A stretch of DNA of 64,000 bases from Scytalidium lignicola (Eukaryota; Ascomycota; Leotiomycetes). The notes beneath the pieces are model-generated. The model was not told the DNA's origin. It was given only the letters and a program-made list of their open reading frames with translations, and ran no database searches. Where the stretch lies: the NCBI GenBank assembly GCA_002812745.2, contig NCSJ02000038.1:124001-188000 (forward strand). Reading direction: 5' to 3'. A program made the translations under genes and the position numbers. Below, in pieces: positions 22,760 through 34,994 of the stretch. The first letter of the stretch is position 1; each line of letters starts with the position of its first letter.

Positions 22760-24731
22760 TTAAAGGGCAACATCAAGAACTAGACTAACGTCTCGAACCT
22801 GCGAGCCTGCCAGGTCTTCAAGAACGGGTATCAGGTCCAATAACTCGTTGTCGTGAGCATCGGAAAACCAACTACTAATGGGGACGGCATGTTGTGGATG
22901 GAAAATATATGACGTTGGAGAATTGTCGATAATGATAGTCTCCTTTAAGTCCCGACCAACTTGAGAGAGATCTTTGACGTAATTGCCTTGGTGATTGTAG
23001 CAACTTTCCCTGAAAAGCCGATGGTGTACGACATGATGTATGTCTAATTGATCGAGTAAAGGATCGCCGTACTAATAAAAATATGGTCAGTAAATAACCA
23101 GCCGATACTAGAAGATCTTCGTACCTTCGAAACAGATGCTGTGAACACGACAACTTCATATAGTTCACCAACACGCTTCATAAATTGATCAACTCCAGGA
23201 CGNTTTTATTACATAAACATTATGGTATTGTCCCTCGATCTCAACAGGGATCGTAAAATCGGCTTGATGTAGTATCTATATTGAAATAAGCACGTGCGCA
23301 TCAAGCAAAACAGATTAGTCGAATTTACCTTAAAACTGCTATGAACTAAGGTCTCATCAAGATCGAGCACTAGGCATTTCTTGCCTTGAAAACGTGGTGC
23401 AATTGGGGGAAGCAGGAACTGCTGCTTAGGCTCCGAGGACTCAGCAGGTATCAACTCATCCGACGCGGCAGGTGGTTCGGGATGTTCTGAAGGTGGCTGC
23501 GGTAGGTGCGGTATCACATTTGGAGGAGCAGGGAGAGCTATATCTTGCTTCTCGGAACTTTCAGGCTCGGAATCCTCCATTTGCGTGTCATCGTCACCTT
23601 CTGATCTCCCTTCGCTAGCTTCATTGTCGACAGACTTCTGCGTTCGATCCAGGGAATCCTTCGGCGCAGGTTCTTGCACAACCACAGGTTGATTGGGTTC
23701 TACACTTGAAGGACCTACACTCGCCGGCTCTGCTTCTTTGGGAAGTTCAGGTAATGGTTGGTCATTTATATCAGCTGATTGATGTGTTGCAGCGCCATTT
23801 GTTCCAGTTTGTCCACCCTTACCAAGTTGTGGTTTTATAGCTGCTGCTTTGCGATCTTGGGTTGAATCCGTTGGAAGTGGGACCTTTTCACTAGTGAACT
23901 GACCGGCATTGCCAGCCTGGTGATCCAGCCGAAGCGGCTCCGGAGTGCTTGCTGTGGCTGGACGACCTGATATGGGAAGCTTGGTAACTTTGTTCGCCTC
24001 AATTTTCCCCTCATCCGAATCGGGGGTGTTAGCGTGATCTGGAACGCTGCAACAATTGAGGAATGATAGAAAGCTCTTCTTTGCAGCTCTAGATGTGGCA
24101 TGCGTGGAGGTCTGTGGATTTTGATTCCCCGGATTCCCCGCGCTTTGCCCTTGTGGTGTTATCGACATCTTGCTACTGCTTGTACTCCCATTACGCCGCC
24201 TGCCCAGAACACTACCCTTTGACTCCTTCGATCGTCCGCCAAAACTAGCTCTAGGATCGCCCACGGTAGCGCCGCTCAGACCAGTAGACGTTGGCGAGGG
24301 CTGTATCTTGTTCGACGAGGATCTCGATGGCACACGGAGGAACGTTCGATCCTTCTGAGGAACCTCCGGGGCTTCCTCGGAATCTAACTCCCTCTCGGGC
24401 TGTGAGCCTGGCAATATCGTTCGATCTGACTCCTCGGTGCTAGCAGTGTTTTGCGCCGTTGTCTGGTCCTGAGATAATGGTTTTGGTATTTGAGTGTGGC
24501 TTGTGACTAAGATGGGAGTCAGCAACAAGTCTGGGTGAGGGCGAGGGCGACTGTGACTATGTTCATAGGGCCGGATGCGATGAGAAGTCGCAAACATGCA
24601 AGATCAGAAAGGGAAAAATCACACGTACTACTTGATGTATCGAGCGCCGGCGGCCTTGCCCCCTTCACAGCTTCTGATGAATTCGAACGGGTTAGGTCTT
24701 GCTCAGTTGGCTGAGCCACCTCATTACTCAT
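22760..24731 (-). CDS. PSR1: Psr1/2-like plasma-membrane phosphatase (FCP/SCP family)
   Basis: Four exons (24731-24629, 24506-23329, 23275-23125, 23071-22760) encode 580 residues. The first 390 are Ser/Pro/Glu-rich, with [15 protein letters not shown] near 180-194; the CC pair may be lipid-modified as in yeast Psr1. The NIF/SCP phosphatase domain begins [18 protein letters not shown] with catalytic D416 and D418, then [17 protein letters not shown], and ends with [20 protein letters not shown]. In yeast this phosphatase acts with Whi2 in the general and salt stress response. An N at 23203 interrupts exon 3; counted as a base it breaks the frame, while leaving it out restores it exactly, so I read it as an assembly error rather than a pseudogene. 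Introns are 122, 53 and 53 bp. Confidence 0.92.
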
Positions 24732-25242
24732 TGAGGGCAATGCAAATGCAAGAAGCAGGTCGAGAAGAGAGATGCGATGTCCAACTTTCCGCTGCGTCGA
24801 CGGTAACTTTGGTAGCGCTGCTCGAGGACGACAGGTGGATTGACTTGGGACACCTTAGTCGGCTCCACACGTCGCCAAAATCGGGAGCGCGACACGAGGA
24901 GTGGAGGTGGCGATGTCGAGAAGGTTGCGCAACACGACGTTACAAAGGAAAAGAAGCCCTGAGCACCGTGCAGCACGGCCTGGAGGCTGGGGGGATTGCA
25001 AACAACTCCTCGAAGCCGATGAGAGCGATCTGAGAAGGAAGAAAGCCGAAAGAAAGGTCGAGGTCTACGAGAGCGTGGTGATGGGCGACGGTCCCACGGA
25101 AGGCTAAAAACGGGGTCGGAAGCGAGATTGAGTGCGGTGAACGGTCCAATTGCTAGGAGCGTGCAGGCGTGGGTGCTGCGATGGGAGTAGCGTCCTGCCG
25201 CCTTCGATGATAAATAAAGAATGCCAATAATTTATTAATCAG

Positions 25243-25420
25243 TGGGGGGGGGAGGTTGGAGAGGAAGAATGAAGACGAAGGTGAAGACGATAATATAATC
25301 GTAATAAGAATAATAATAACAACGACAAGAAGGAGAAAAAGAAGAATAAGAATAACAAAACAATGATGATGATAGTGGTGATGAAAGGTAATGATGGTGG
25401 TGATGGTGATGGTGATATTG
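25243..25420. repeat. Purine-rich low-complexity tract
   Basis: The plus strand is almost all A, G and T with very few C, made of GAA, AAG, AATAAT and GATGGT units. It begins with a run of nine G's. This is simple-sequence DNA, not a gene; the 101-codon frame on the other strand is a by-product of the low complexity. Confidence 0.7.
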
Positions 25421-25888
25421 CTAGCGGCGACGAAGATCGCTCGAGCAGGAATGCTCACGAAGAGATTACTAAAGAAATTTAGTGATATGGCGAGGGAGGA
25501 AGGTGGGGAGGCTGCAGGAGCGTCGGTCTGCTGGTTCTACTGGAGCACGGGGTGGTGGTAGTGTCGCAGAGGCCCGGCGTCGAGCAGCAATTTATGGGGA
25601 ATTGTTCACGTCTCGGTGAGGGGGGGACGACTTGCTGCTCCTAGACTTTTCTTCTAATACTGTACTGAACTGTACTGGATTGCGGTATTACCTGACAAGT
25701 GCTCCAAGATCCCTCACCACCGTATGCAGCGCGGGCACGCTACGCTGGTTCGTCGGCGCGACTGGCGCTAGGAGGGTTGCACCCACGAATGGGGCTCTTA
25801 AGGACTCCAAGCCTGGCCTTTGGGGTCGTCAAAACTGCGTGAGCTGGCGGAGTATCAGAGCATCGGCATTGAAGTGAATTGAATTGAC

Positions 25889-25923
25889 ATCAGCAATCAG
25901 CAATCAGCAATCAGCAATCAGCA
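25889..25923. repeat. ATCAGCA x 5 tandem repeat
   Basis: Five perfect head-to-tail copies of a 7-bp unit, in a non-coding region. It is likely length-variable between strains. Confidence 0.9.
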
Positions 25924-26390
25924 CATCAGTACATCCCATCCAGCAATTCATCCCTTCACTCATCCTGCAACTCTGCAACTGTCTCCTCCGGCAACTGGGA
26001 TTCTCGGCGTCCTCCATCAGCGTCCTGCATGCAGGCCTGGGGCAGTGGGTGCTGCTTGGGCGGGCTAAATAAGATTAGGCGCCCGCACCCTGAGCGGCCA
26101 CCAGATCGACCTATCAAGATCTCCAACCGCCAGAGATCACCATTCAGTGTCTTCCCAGGCGACGAAGGGGAATGAACGAGGTGCTTCCGCCTCGGATTGG
26201 CCTCCTGCGAGCACAAAGGGGACGCTGAGCAACCATGGATCAACTGCAGCATTCTGCATCCCCCGGCCGTCGACCCTGCATTCGGTTGGACTCCCCGATT
26301 ACAAGTAGTTACCGTGTTACCGTACCATACATAGTAAATTCTCTCGCTTCGAACGGAAGTACTGTACGGAGCACAGTAATTACAATGCAG

Positions 26391-26402
26391 TACAGTACTG
26401 TA
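26391..26402. repeat. Palindrome TACAGTACTGTA, copy 1
   Basis: Perfect 12-bp palindrome. Related GTACTGTACGG lies about 35 bp upstream. Exact copies recur at 58360 and 60962. Confidence 0.8.
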
Positions 26403-29102
26403 TCGTTCCTTATGCCATATTTTTAGATGCTGCGGGAAAAAATCAAGCCCACCTCCAATATGCCTTCTCTTGTTATGGTATTCATTTTCGCCACAAGTAC
26501 GGTACCACGGTACTTCGGGACATGTGCTGCAGAACTGCCTGAAACGCTCTGGGTTGTCAAGAGCTTCCCCGCTACGGCGGCTACAGCAAGCATCGACCTA
26601 TCGCTCGGCCGTTCTTACAGTAATTAACTAACTCGAGGTCCCCGCCCGGCTCAACTGCTGAACTATTTTCAGAAATCAGATGAATACTCCTTGGCGAGTG
26701 CAAGAAGGTAAGCTTGAATTTTTTCAAACACTTGGTGCAAGGGGGAGGGATGGACCGAACAAAACATCGCAGGGCATAATGCGCCGTTTCATGTTAAAGT
26801 ATGGAGAACGGTTCTTGTAGCTATTATTTCCTTCCAGAAGTAGCTAGCATCACTGGATACAGTGGTGCCAGAGTGAATCTACAGTATCCTGCCCCATGAA
26901 TAAGGTAAGCAGCCGGGCGCTTAGTTATTACAACGCTCTACTCAAATAGCAGAAGACATGTAAGGGGTTCATTACAAAAGAAGGAAAGAAAGGTGGGGGA
27001 AGAAAAAGAAGTCAAGCCCACCGTGCTTCAACTACAACAACTCAATCATTCAGGTCGCATATCAGGCCCGCAGTACGAAATCGAATCGGACTAACTATGG
27101 CGCATACAGCGGCTCCTACAGTAGTCTGTCTTATTTCTCAACTATTTCTCCAGTTGAAGCCTTAGCAAAGACTAGGGGTTGTAGAGGGTGGTTCAATTCA
27201 GATCCTCATTAACCACTAACATAATTAACTAAAAGTTCTTCACTTGAGGATTGGCTCAAGACTATACACACACGTAGGCTACAGAAATCTCAATGTTCGA
27301 CAGCTTCAGATGACGACGAGGAGCAGCTATGACAAAACCTGTAGAAATAGTAAGTTACCATGGCGTACTTTTGAGGCAACTTCACATATTCCTGCTCATC
27401 ATCGTCAGATGTGAAGACTTGCAGGTATTATTTTCGCATTCTATCACTTTGTCAACGACGTTGCTCAGCTATCCACAAGCTATTGGGACACTAAGATTCA
27501 CCTTGAGAACTTATTACTGGGAGATTTTGCGCTCACTTCGAGACAACCAAGCTTTCATGGCAGCTTGGCATAGAGATGAAAATGCAAATGTAATCACTGA
27601 GAGAAAGAACAGTAATTACTATCTACTTTGCGTGCTTCTGTGATCTATCTTCCTACAATGGCTCTAATCAACCCTTCAACAGTCTGAAGATCCGTTGGCT
27701 GCCCTCTTAGAAGGAATAGACTTTATGTCCTTAATAAAGGCGAGGGAGAAATAACCATCGCCTAACTATTATACCATGAAATGAGGTATGTGTTTATTGA
27801 TGAACGCGCTGGCGTTGTCTCTAGCGAGGTGGAATCACTGCTTTACGAAAGACGCAAAACAAAACAAAATTCCCTTACTTCAAATAACCGTTTCTACATA
27901 GCATTGTTGAAGTGTTATTTAATCTCACTTTAACATGGTCTTGACAGTTTAAATGGAGAATACAAAACCATCGGCATGGAGAAGGAGAAGATGGGGTCGG
28001 AAAAACCTCTCTAGATTGCGAGAGAGAGATAATATAGCCTTTGGGTGAGTAGTGGAAGGCTTGTCGTGAAGAAATCGAGCAAGACAGCCCAGGCTCAGCA
28101 GTGTGGCTGCGATGCACTCGATCCCCTTTTATATGCAGAAGATGTGAATAGCACGGCTCTAATGTAACGGTTTGGCGGGCCGACTTGTTGCTCTACGTCA
28201 AGAATAATGAAAAAGAGCCACCGATCTCTGGAGACACTAGTTTCGACATGTAGGAAGTTATATTACAATAGTCGTGTGCATCTCCAACGCTAGATCTACA
28301 GTAAAATTGATAATGATACAGCATAAAATAGCAATTGAGCGGAAGTTCAATTGTGAGTTCTTGAGCAGGAACTTTCAAGTCGCGTACCACTTTCCCCCCG
28401 AAAGGATAGCAGGCCTGTTGATCCGTACTGCGCTAGGCCCTGCCAGATTCTGTTCCTTGACGCTAACCCGAAGTGGCTGATCTATTGAAATTACATCTAG
28501 GCCCGTGTGCACATCACTCGACGAATCAGTCAAGTCCTTGTAAAAACAAATGCCAACAGCGGAAAGGTTCAGTAGGGGTCGTGTTGTGTCTGTGGCGCAC
28601 GGTGGCAGCTCCAGATCAAATGATGCACCCGTTCGTACGGTAGTGCCGTACTGTGCACGGCGTGAGATATTGGCACAGACCTCAAAGGGAGTGGGTTTGT
28701 TCTGTCTTCTCCTCATTCCTATTCTTCTTCTCTTGTGGGTTCGATATGTCGAATTCCATCGTTACTTGATTGTGTCCCATTTCTACCTTCTTTCTACCAT
28801 ATCTTCTCTCATTCGTCTCTTGCGCGCAAGAGCAATCATCTACCAGATCGGCCCATCCGATTGACATATCAAACTCCCCTCGTCGCATTCGTCAAGGCAG
28901 AATTCCGGATCACTTTTTGTTCAACAACCCATGACTACAACCCAGTGGCATTGTCATTGTACCAAAGCATATACAGAGATTAGGCGAAGTTCAACCCGGC
29001 AGTTTTCTGCCGTTCGAAGCCCCCAGCTGATCCTAGCTGGGCGTGACCAAAAAAGGTGGAAGCACGTTTACCTGATTGCAAGGTAGTATATCTGAGATCA
29101 AG

Positions 29103-30272
29103 ATGGATTTCTTCTCAACGCATTCAAATTCCAGGAGTGGAGGAAAATATACGTCCAGGGAAGAAAGCTCTTCAGATACTTTGCCGGCCATGTGGAAGGA
29201 TAACTCCGGCTCTGCGGCGGCTAAGAGAGCGTCGACTATGTCGATGCAGAGAGAATTGTTGTACGGCATTCGACCAGATAGCGTGTTAGGAGGGGAGTAT
29301 CAGGTTGATATTTCTGCCGGCCCATCCCCCTACGGTTCTCATAGCTCGGGACTCGGTGGGTACAGCGGCGAAAAACTATCCAGGATCAAGGAGAACAGGC
29401 ATATTGCGAAAAGAGGTGGATGGAGGTGTCTGGGCATAGGTGCCATTGCTGCTCTGTTGTGCTTGGTGGCGTTAATTGTCGGGCTGGTACTTGGACTCAG
29501 ACATAAGCATGGAAATTCCTCAGTGTAAGAAAACAGCCTTCCATCATATATCAGTAGAGCTGATAAGAACACGGAATATAGCAAAGAAAGCGAACCTACA
29601 AGCGATTCAAGCGGCAGCAGCAATAGTGGGAATAGCAGCTCATCATTAGGGAACACAAATAAACCGACTTCAAGCACTAGTTTTCCGGCAGGCTCTTTTG
29701 CTATCGAGACATTCCTCGATACCGTGAGCACCGACTGTACTTCCAATGCTGCAACCTGGCAGTGCAATCCTTTTAGCACCTATGCCGAATCGCCAAGCAA
29801 TTCTGCTGCCACTTTCAATTGGGTCATTGAACTGGTGCAAGGTACTAACAATTACACCATCTCGTCAACCCCTAACGACTTTGCCATCAACTTCACGCGT
29901 GCTAGTCTCACTTTAAGGGCTGCCGGGACTCAAAATGAGGCATATTTCCTCCAAATATCAACAGATAAGCTAGTAGAGGCGGGGTCTCTTGACAACTCTA
30001 ATGGGTCAACCACGTGCTATTATAATTCCACGACATTCCAGGCTTATTTATACACCAAACTTCCCAAAACATATCCTACGGCAGGTGCGAGCAGTGCCAG
30101 CAGCAGTGCGCCATTCCAACCGTGGCCTTACGCGGCTAAGGTTGAGCAGGTCATAGGGGCCGGATCAGGAACACCGACGTGTGTGGATACGACAGGAGAT
30201 TCGTTGGGAGACTTCAGTGTCTTGGATGGCACCAAACTATGCGATTGCCTCTATCTGAACACCGGAACATAA
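29103..30272 (+). CDS. Single-pass membrane protein with conserved Cys-containing extracellular domain, function unknown
   Basis: Two open parts (29103-29524 and 29555-30272) encode about 379 residues if a 30-nt GTAAGA..CAG intron is removed. The N-terminal 110 residues are cytosolic and Ser/Gly-rich. One membrane helix follows (IGAIAALLCLVALIVGLVLG, about residues 115-135) with a basic RHKH stop. The outer part has a Ser/Thr-rich stalk, then a domain starting FAIETFLDTVSTDCTSNAATW with paired cysteines, several N-glycosylation sequons, the AYLYTKLPKTYP motif, and a C-terminal CDCLY. I recall this as a conserved hypothetical membrane family of filamentous fungi. The putative intron is unusually short, with 33 nt as the alternative; both keep frame. 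A frame lesion cannot be excluded. Confidence 0.75.
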
Positions 30273-32105
30273 CCACAAGATTGTTTGATAGATAAAGTGT
30301 ATCTGTACATAATGTGCTTTGCAGCAAGGATCAGTTTGGAGTTTAGGAGACTTAGGAAGTGTGCGAGATATTCAGAAGTTCGCACAGCATATGGTTTGGA
30401 GTTCTGCATCATAGTTCTGTATGTAAGGCCATCCAGCTCTTTTACATACCGAGAGCTAGCCTTTTTTATCAAGGCCTTGTCCTTTCTGGAATAATCAAGT
30501 ATGGATAAAGTATTGTTAACTTTTGAGATATAACAAACACCTCGCCATGCCTGGGCCTCTGCTGTCATGATCGCGCTAGAAATTGAGTGGAGAGTTATAT
30601 AACCGCACTGCTATAGTGATTGCCATCATCGATAGGTAAGATAACGATGAGACTTACAAGCCCCGGTTCTTATGGCAATCCAACATTAATGTCTCGCAAG
30701 TAGACGAGACAATAATGCACTGGACGTGACATGCTTGGACAACTGGCTGGGTTCGATGGGATTGACTCGAGTAGTTGTGCGTATCAGCACCTCTTTTTCT
30801 CCCGTCGTTACAGTAATGATTCGCAAGGACGACGACGTCAAGAACCGCGCGAGAATTCCGTGCGGCTCCATACCTTTTTTCTTCCCTTCTCCACAATTCA
30901 ATTGACCCGGCAATCAATGATATACCGGCGAGAAGGATTAGTCTGAATCTTTGACTGAGGCAAAACTTTATCTGCTTCGGATCGAAGTCACCACAAAAAT
31001 GGAGCAGGCCACGGAGCCCGTGACGGGGATGACTACGGACTCACCAACCAGAGCTGTCTCGGCATTAGCATAAGGAAGCATAATTAGAGTGCTGAGGACG
31101 GATGAAGGACGGCGAGTACTGGTGCCCAAGGCCGACGTTTTAAAACGTATCTTTACGTCATGATTAACTAATAAGTTACTGCATCATCTCCATCATAACC
31201 TCTGACACTGGTACCAATCGAAACGCATTCAACTCTGGCAGTATCAGATCCTCATTGCAATTGCAGGATACCAGCGGCACCTGTGCAGGTGCTGGTGCAG
31301 GTGATGGCTGCTCTTCCGGCAATGGGAATTGTCTATGGCCTAATTTGCTCCCTAATGGCACACAGGCACAGTAGTAAAACCCCTCGATTGAGCCCACTCT
31401 CTACTTGTGTATTTAGCCGCGACGTTTTATCCAGCGTCGCGTGGTGGGGTTCAGCACGGCGCCTGCCCCACCAGCCAGCACAGGTTCTGCCAGTGACATC
31501 AGCCTATGTGAGTGAGGCCGTGGTTATTTGGATGCTTCAAATTATCCACCGCACCAAACTTCCTCTGCCACCACCAACAATTGGGCGGATCCTCCTAACG
31601 GATTTCCATCCTGTATCCAAATCTGCGGATAGGCTGCGTCCGCCACTAGCCTATCCTCGACCCTTCGCCATGATGCGCGCAGAAGTATTTAAGACTTCCG
31701 GCGAGCCACTTGTGGTAGGAAGAAGAAAAAATCCGTATCCAACGGCTCCCTACCTTCCTCCTCTGCTACTCACCTCGCCCATAATAATACCCGTGTGAAA
31801 GATCGTTGAAGTGTGCTTGTACATGCCCTCTCTGCGCACCATCTCACAGTAAGCAAACCCCCCGCCTTGAAGAAGAGGGAAGAAAAGGTACTTCGAAGCT
31901 ACCCCACCTTCAACGAACAGGGCCAGACATTGAATAGATAAATTGACTAACATCAACCTCAAATCACAGCTCTGCTGCAATTTTCTGCTCCCGAGCCTCA
32001 ATTGTACGACGCGTCGTCACTGTGACAGCTCCTTGCGCCTTCTCTGCAACAGCCCAGAGCTTCAGGAACTTCTCTTCTAACTCTAGGTTTCAACGAGCCG
32101 CAACT
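30273..32105. other. 1.8-kb intergenic region
   Basis: Upstream region of XYL1. A perfect 14-bp palindrome, ACGTTTTAAAACGT, lies at 31135-31148, followed by a TTACGTCA (CRE/ATF-like) word near 31154. Frames such as 31283-31798 look random. No RNA gene seen. Confidence 0.45.
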
Positions 32106-33189
32106 ATGGCCACCCCTCAAATCAAGCTCAACAACGGGCATTTGATGCCGCAAGTTGGCTTTGGTCTGTGGAAAGTCGACAATCCGACCTGTGCCGACAC
32201 CGTATACAACGCCATTAAGACTGGCTACAGATTATTTGACGGAGCATGCGGTATGATATCATGAGCATTTCGATTTAATGGCTAGGGACCAAAACTGATC
32301 AGGTGACTTACAGACTATGGCAATGAGAAAGAAGCAGGAGAAGGTGTTGCGCGGGCAATCAAGGATGGCCTGGTCAAGCGTGAAGACCTCTTCATCGTGA
32401 GCAAGCTCTGGAACTCTTTCCATGATGGCGATAAGGTCGAGCCCATTTGCAGAAAACAGCTCGCAGACTGGGGTATCGACTACTTTGATCTGTACATTAT
32501 GCATTTCCCAGTCGCCCTAAAATATGTAGATCCATCCGTTCGATACCCTCCTGGGTGGGAGTACGATGGCAAGAACGTGATCACCGGCAATGCCACAATC
32601 CAAGAGACATGGACTGCGATGGAGACACTCGTCGAGAAGGGATTAACCAAGTCGATCGGTATCTCTAACATGCAAGGCTCCCTCGTTCTGGATCTACTAA
32701 GATACGCCAAGGTCCGACCTGCAACACTGCAAGTCGAACACCACCCGTACCTTGTCCAGCCAACTCTAATAAAGCTCGCCCAATCCGAGGGTATTGCAGT
32801 AACTGCTTACTCCTCCTTCGGCCCACAATCATTCATTGAGCTGGATTGGCAGAAGGCAAAGGATACCCCAATGCTTTTCGAGCACCCTACAATCACGGCC
32901 CTCGCCCAAAAGTACAATAAGGCCCCAGCCCAGATCTTATTGCGATGGAGCACACAGAGAGGAATTGCCGTTATCCCAAAGAGCAACAACCAGCAACGTC
33001 TAGTACAGAATCTAGAGGTCACAAACTTTGATCTTACAAAGGAGGAGATCGATTCTATCAGTGCTCTCGACCGAAATCTAAGATTCAACAACCCCACAGA
33101 TGTAAGTATTTTGGGTTCTAGATGTCTTCATCTGCCAAGCAAAAACTAACAGCAACTAGTACCTAGGAACGTTGCACATCTTTGCATAA
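32106..33189 (+). CDS. XYL1: NAD(P)H-dependent D-xylose reductase
   Basis: Three exons (32106-32250, 32314-33101, 33160-33189) encode 320 residues of an aldo-keto reductase. It reduces xylose to xylitol in the cytosol, the first step of fungal pentose use. The catalytic tetrad is D45, Y50, K79 and H112 (in FDGACDYGNE, SKLW and MHFP). The cofactor loop [10 protein letters not shown] has K271 and R277, the spacing of yeast xylose reductases. The first intron (63 bp) falls between Cys48 and Asp49, next to the catalytic Tyr. The last exon adds only YLGTLHIFA. An earlier in-frame GTG at 32022 would add a leader but is not a likely start. Distinction from other aldose reductases rests on overall similarity. 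It converges on SDS22. Confidence 0.93.
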
Positions 33190-33479
33190 AAGAAAGGCAT
33201 AAAGTATTTCCATTATATACATATACTTATGCGCCTTTTCTCTTCATGTATGTAGTTAGGACACCATGAGAACTGCTCATGACATGATATCCGAAAACGT
33301 TAGATAAAGCAATGTATGACATGTTGCATACTTCTCTGATTCCTAGAGCAGCTTGCGTCTTACTGTGCTCGAAATCTGGCCTCTTGTAACGCTAGACTCC
33401 ACGGTCATACGGGACAAGTGATCCTATACCACCCATTCGTCCAAATTTAGCACCCAAAAATTCCCACTGCCCCTTATAC

Positions 33480-34721
33480 TCACGAGACCCGAACAAACGC
33501 TGTTTAATTTTTTAGCCATAGTATATAGATTGCCCACTCAAACACAAAGAGTAACTCACTTGCATCGATCTGCATTACCTGTGGTAATGCTAAGCGCACC
33601 TTGTTCCGATATAGTGTAGGATTTTTAAGTTGCAAAGGATTTCCTTCAAAATAAACCGTTGTAAGGTTTTTCTTATCAGCCAACTCCCTTTCCACCTCCG
33701 TAAAGTCACCAATCTTGTTGTAGCTGGCCCATACCTCTTCTAGCTGTGTTAGATGCTTCAGTCCTTGGAGAGACGGGATCTGATTGTTGGAGATATCCAA
33801 AACGCGGAGTTTAGGCACATCATCCAGTCCAGACAATGACGTGATGGCATTGTGAGAAATATATAGTTCTTCAAGATTTGCCAAACCATCCAATCCAGCA
33901 ATCTCCCGAATACGGTTGGACTGAATGGAGAGTATCTTGAGCTTCTTGAGCGATTCTAGACCTGAAATATTCGTAATCTTATTTTTGCCCAGCCATAACT
34001 CTTCCAATCCTTCTAACGTCTCTAAATTCTGTATTTCTCGTATCCGGTTTGCAGCTAGCTCAAGATTTCGGAGATTCTGGAGACCAGAGAGACCATCGAT
34101 GGTACTTATCTTGTTCTGTACAAAGTAAAGGTCGGTAAGCTCTTTCAAATGGTTGACTTTCTTGATGTGCTTTATCTTATTAAAAGAGAGATCCAAGCTC
34201 TTTAAATTTGTAAGTTCATCTAAGCCTCGTATATGAGCTATCAGATTGTCGTACAAGTCGAGCTCTTCGAGCGTATTTGCAAGCACGGATAGACCCTCGA
34301 TTTCAGTAATGGCGTTTTGGCGGAGGCAGAGCCGTACGACGGATTTAAACCTCTCAAGATGGAGCGACTCGATAGAAGATATGCGAGAATGTACACAGTC
34401 AATCTCCTCAGTGTTGGTAGGGTAGTCGTCCAGAAGATCTGTACGCCAAGCGTCATTAGAAAATAGCCCTCCATCAAGAAAGGCGGCGAATATACCTTCG
34501 TCTGCATCAATAACCTCTCCTGGAATTACATTCTCTTCATCTGAATATTCCGGATCTGAAAGGGCCTCTGGGTTCGCCAACTCTAGTTTCTTCTCCAGTC
34601 GCAATTTTCCATCCCAGCCGGTAGTGCTTCGAGGAGGTCCGCTCTTTGGAGAGCCTAGGCCATCATTTTCATCTGCGTTGATGGATATGTGTGTTGCGAT
34701 TTGTTCTTTCTCTTCCGACAT
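33480..34721 (-). CDS. SDS22: Protein phosphatase 1 regulatory subunit SDS22
   Basis: Two exons (34721-33560, 33499-33480) encode 393 residues. After an acidic N-terminus (about 100 residues) come about eleven 22-residue leucine-rich repeats of the SDS22 type (LxxLxxLxLxxNxIxxIxGL), such as NLRNLELAANRIREI. The LRR cap follows (TVYFEGNPLQLKNPTLYRNK), then the family ending QIDATFVRVS. The last six codons lie on a 20-nt terminal exon beyond a 60-bp intron; without it the tail would be foreign. SDS22 binds PP1 in the nucleus and controls its action in mitosis. It shares a short promoter with the divergent hydrolase gene downstream and converges on XYL1 with about 290 bp between the stops. Confidence 0.95.
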
Positions 34722-34994
34722 TTTTGAAAATCTCGATTTATCACGTTTATATTTGGGTTTATTTAATCAACTTCAAGCCATGGCGTGTGCTAGCTTCTCG
34801 AGGTTGACAGACACGAGACTGACACCTGAGTGTTGCGAGTAGGAAAATGACGGTTGGAGGGGTCTTTGAAGAAGCGAAATCCGGCGGCAGCGTCATGAAA
34901 CTAAAATATTACCCATAACTTTAAAAATCCACTTAACTACGAAACTACCCGTCATTCCGCAGCTTCAATTCTAAAAATCGCATATGAGAATGTG
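34722..34994. promoter_or_regulatory. Short bidirectional promoter of SDS22 and the hydrolase gene
   Basis: Only 273 bp separate the two start codons, so both genes must share promoter DNA. I see no clear TATA box or known factor site. Confidence 0.6.

Larger units (their letters stand above)
24732..29102. other. 4.4-kb gene-poor region
   Basis: No gene recognised. It contains the phosphatase promoter, a purine-rich strand-skewed tract (25243-25420), an ATCAGCA x5 tandem repeat (25889-25923), and GTAC-type palindromes (26355-26402, 26496-26516). Frames at 27329-27643 and 28550-28864 show no family resemblance and are not called. The last few hundred bases are pyrimidine-rich and probably belong to the promoter and leader of the next gene. 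Confidence 0.5.

Noticed and set aside
22760..24731. Pseudogene reading of the Psr1-like phosphatase
   Set aside because: The only break is the N at 23203; without it all four exons are in frame and catalytic residues are intact.
25153..25458. 101-codon minus-strand frame rich in Ile, Thr, Leu and Ser
   Set aside because: It is the translation of a simple-sequence purine tract.
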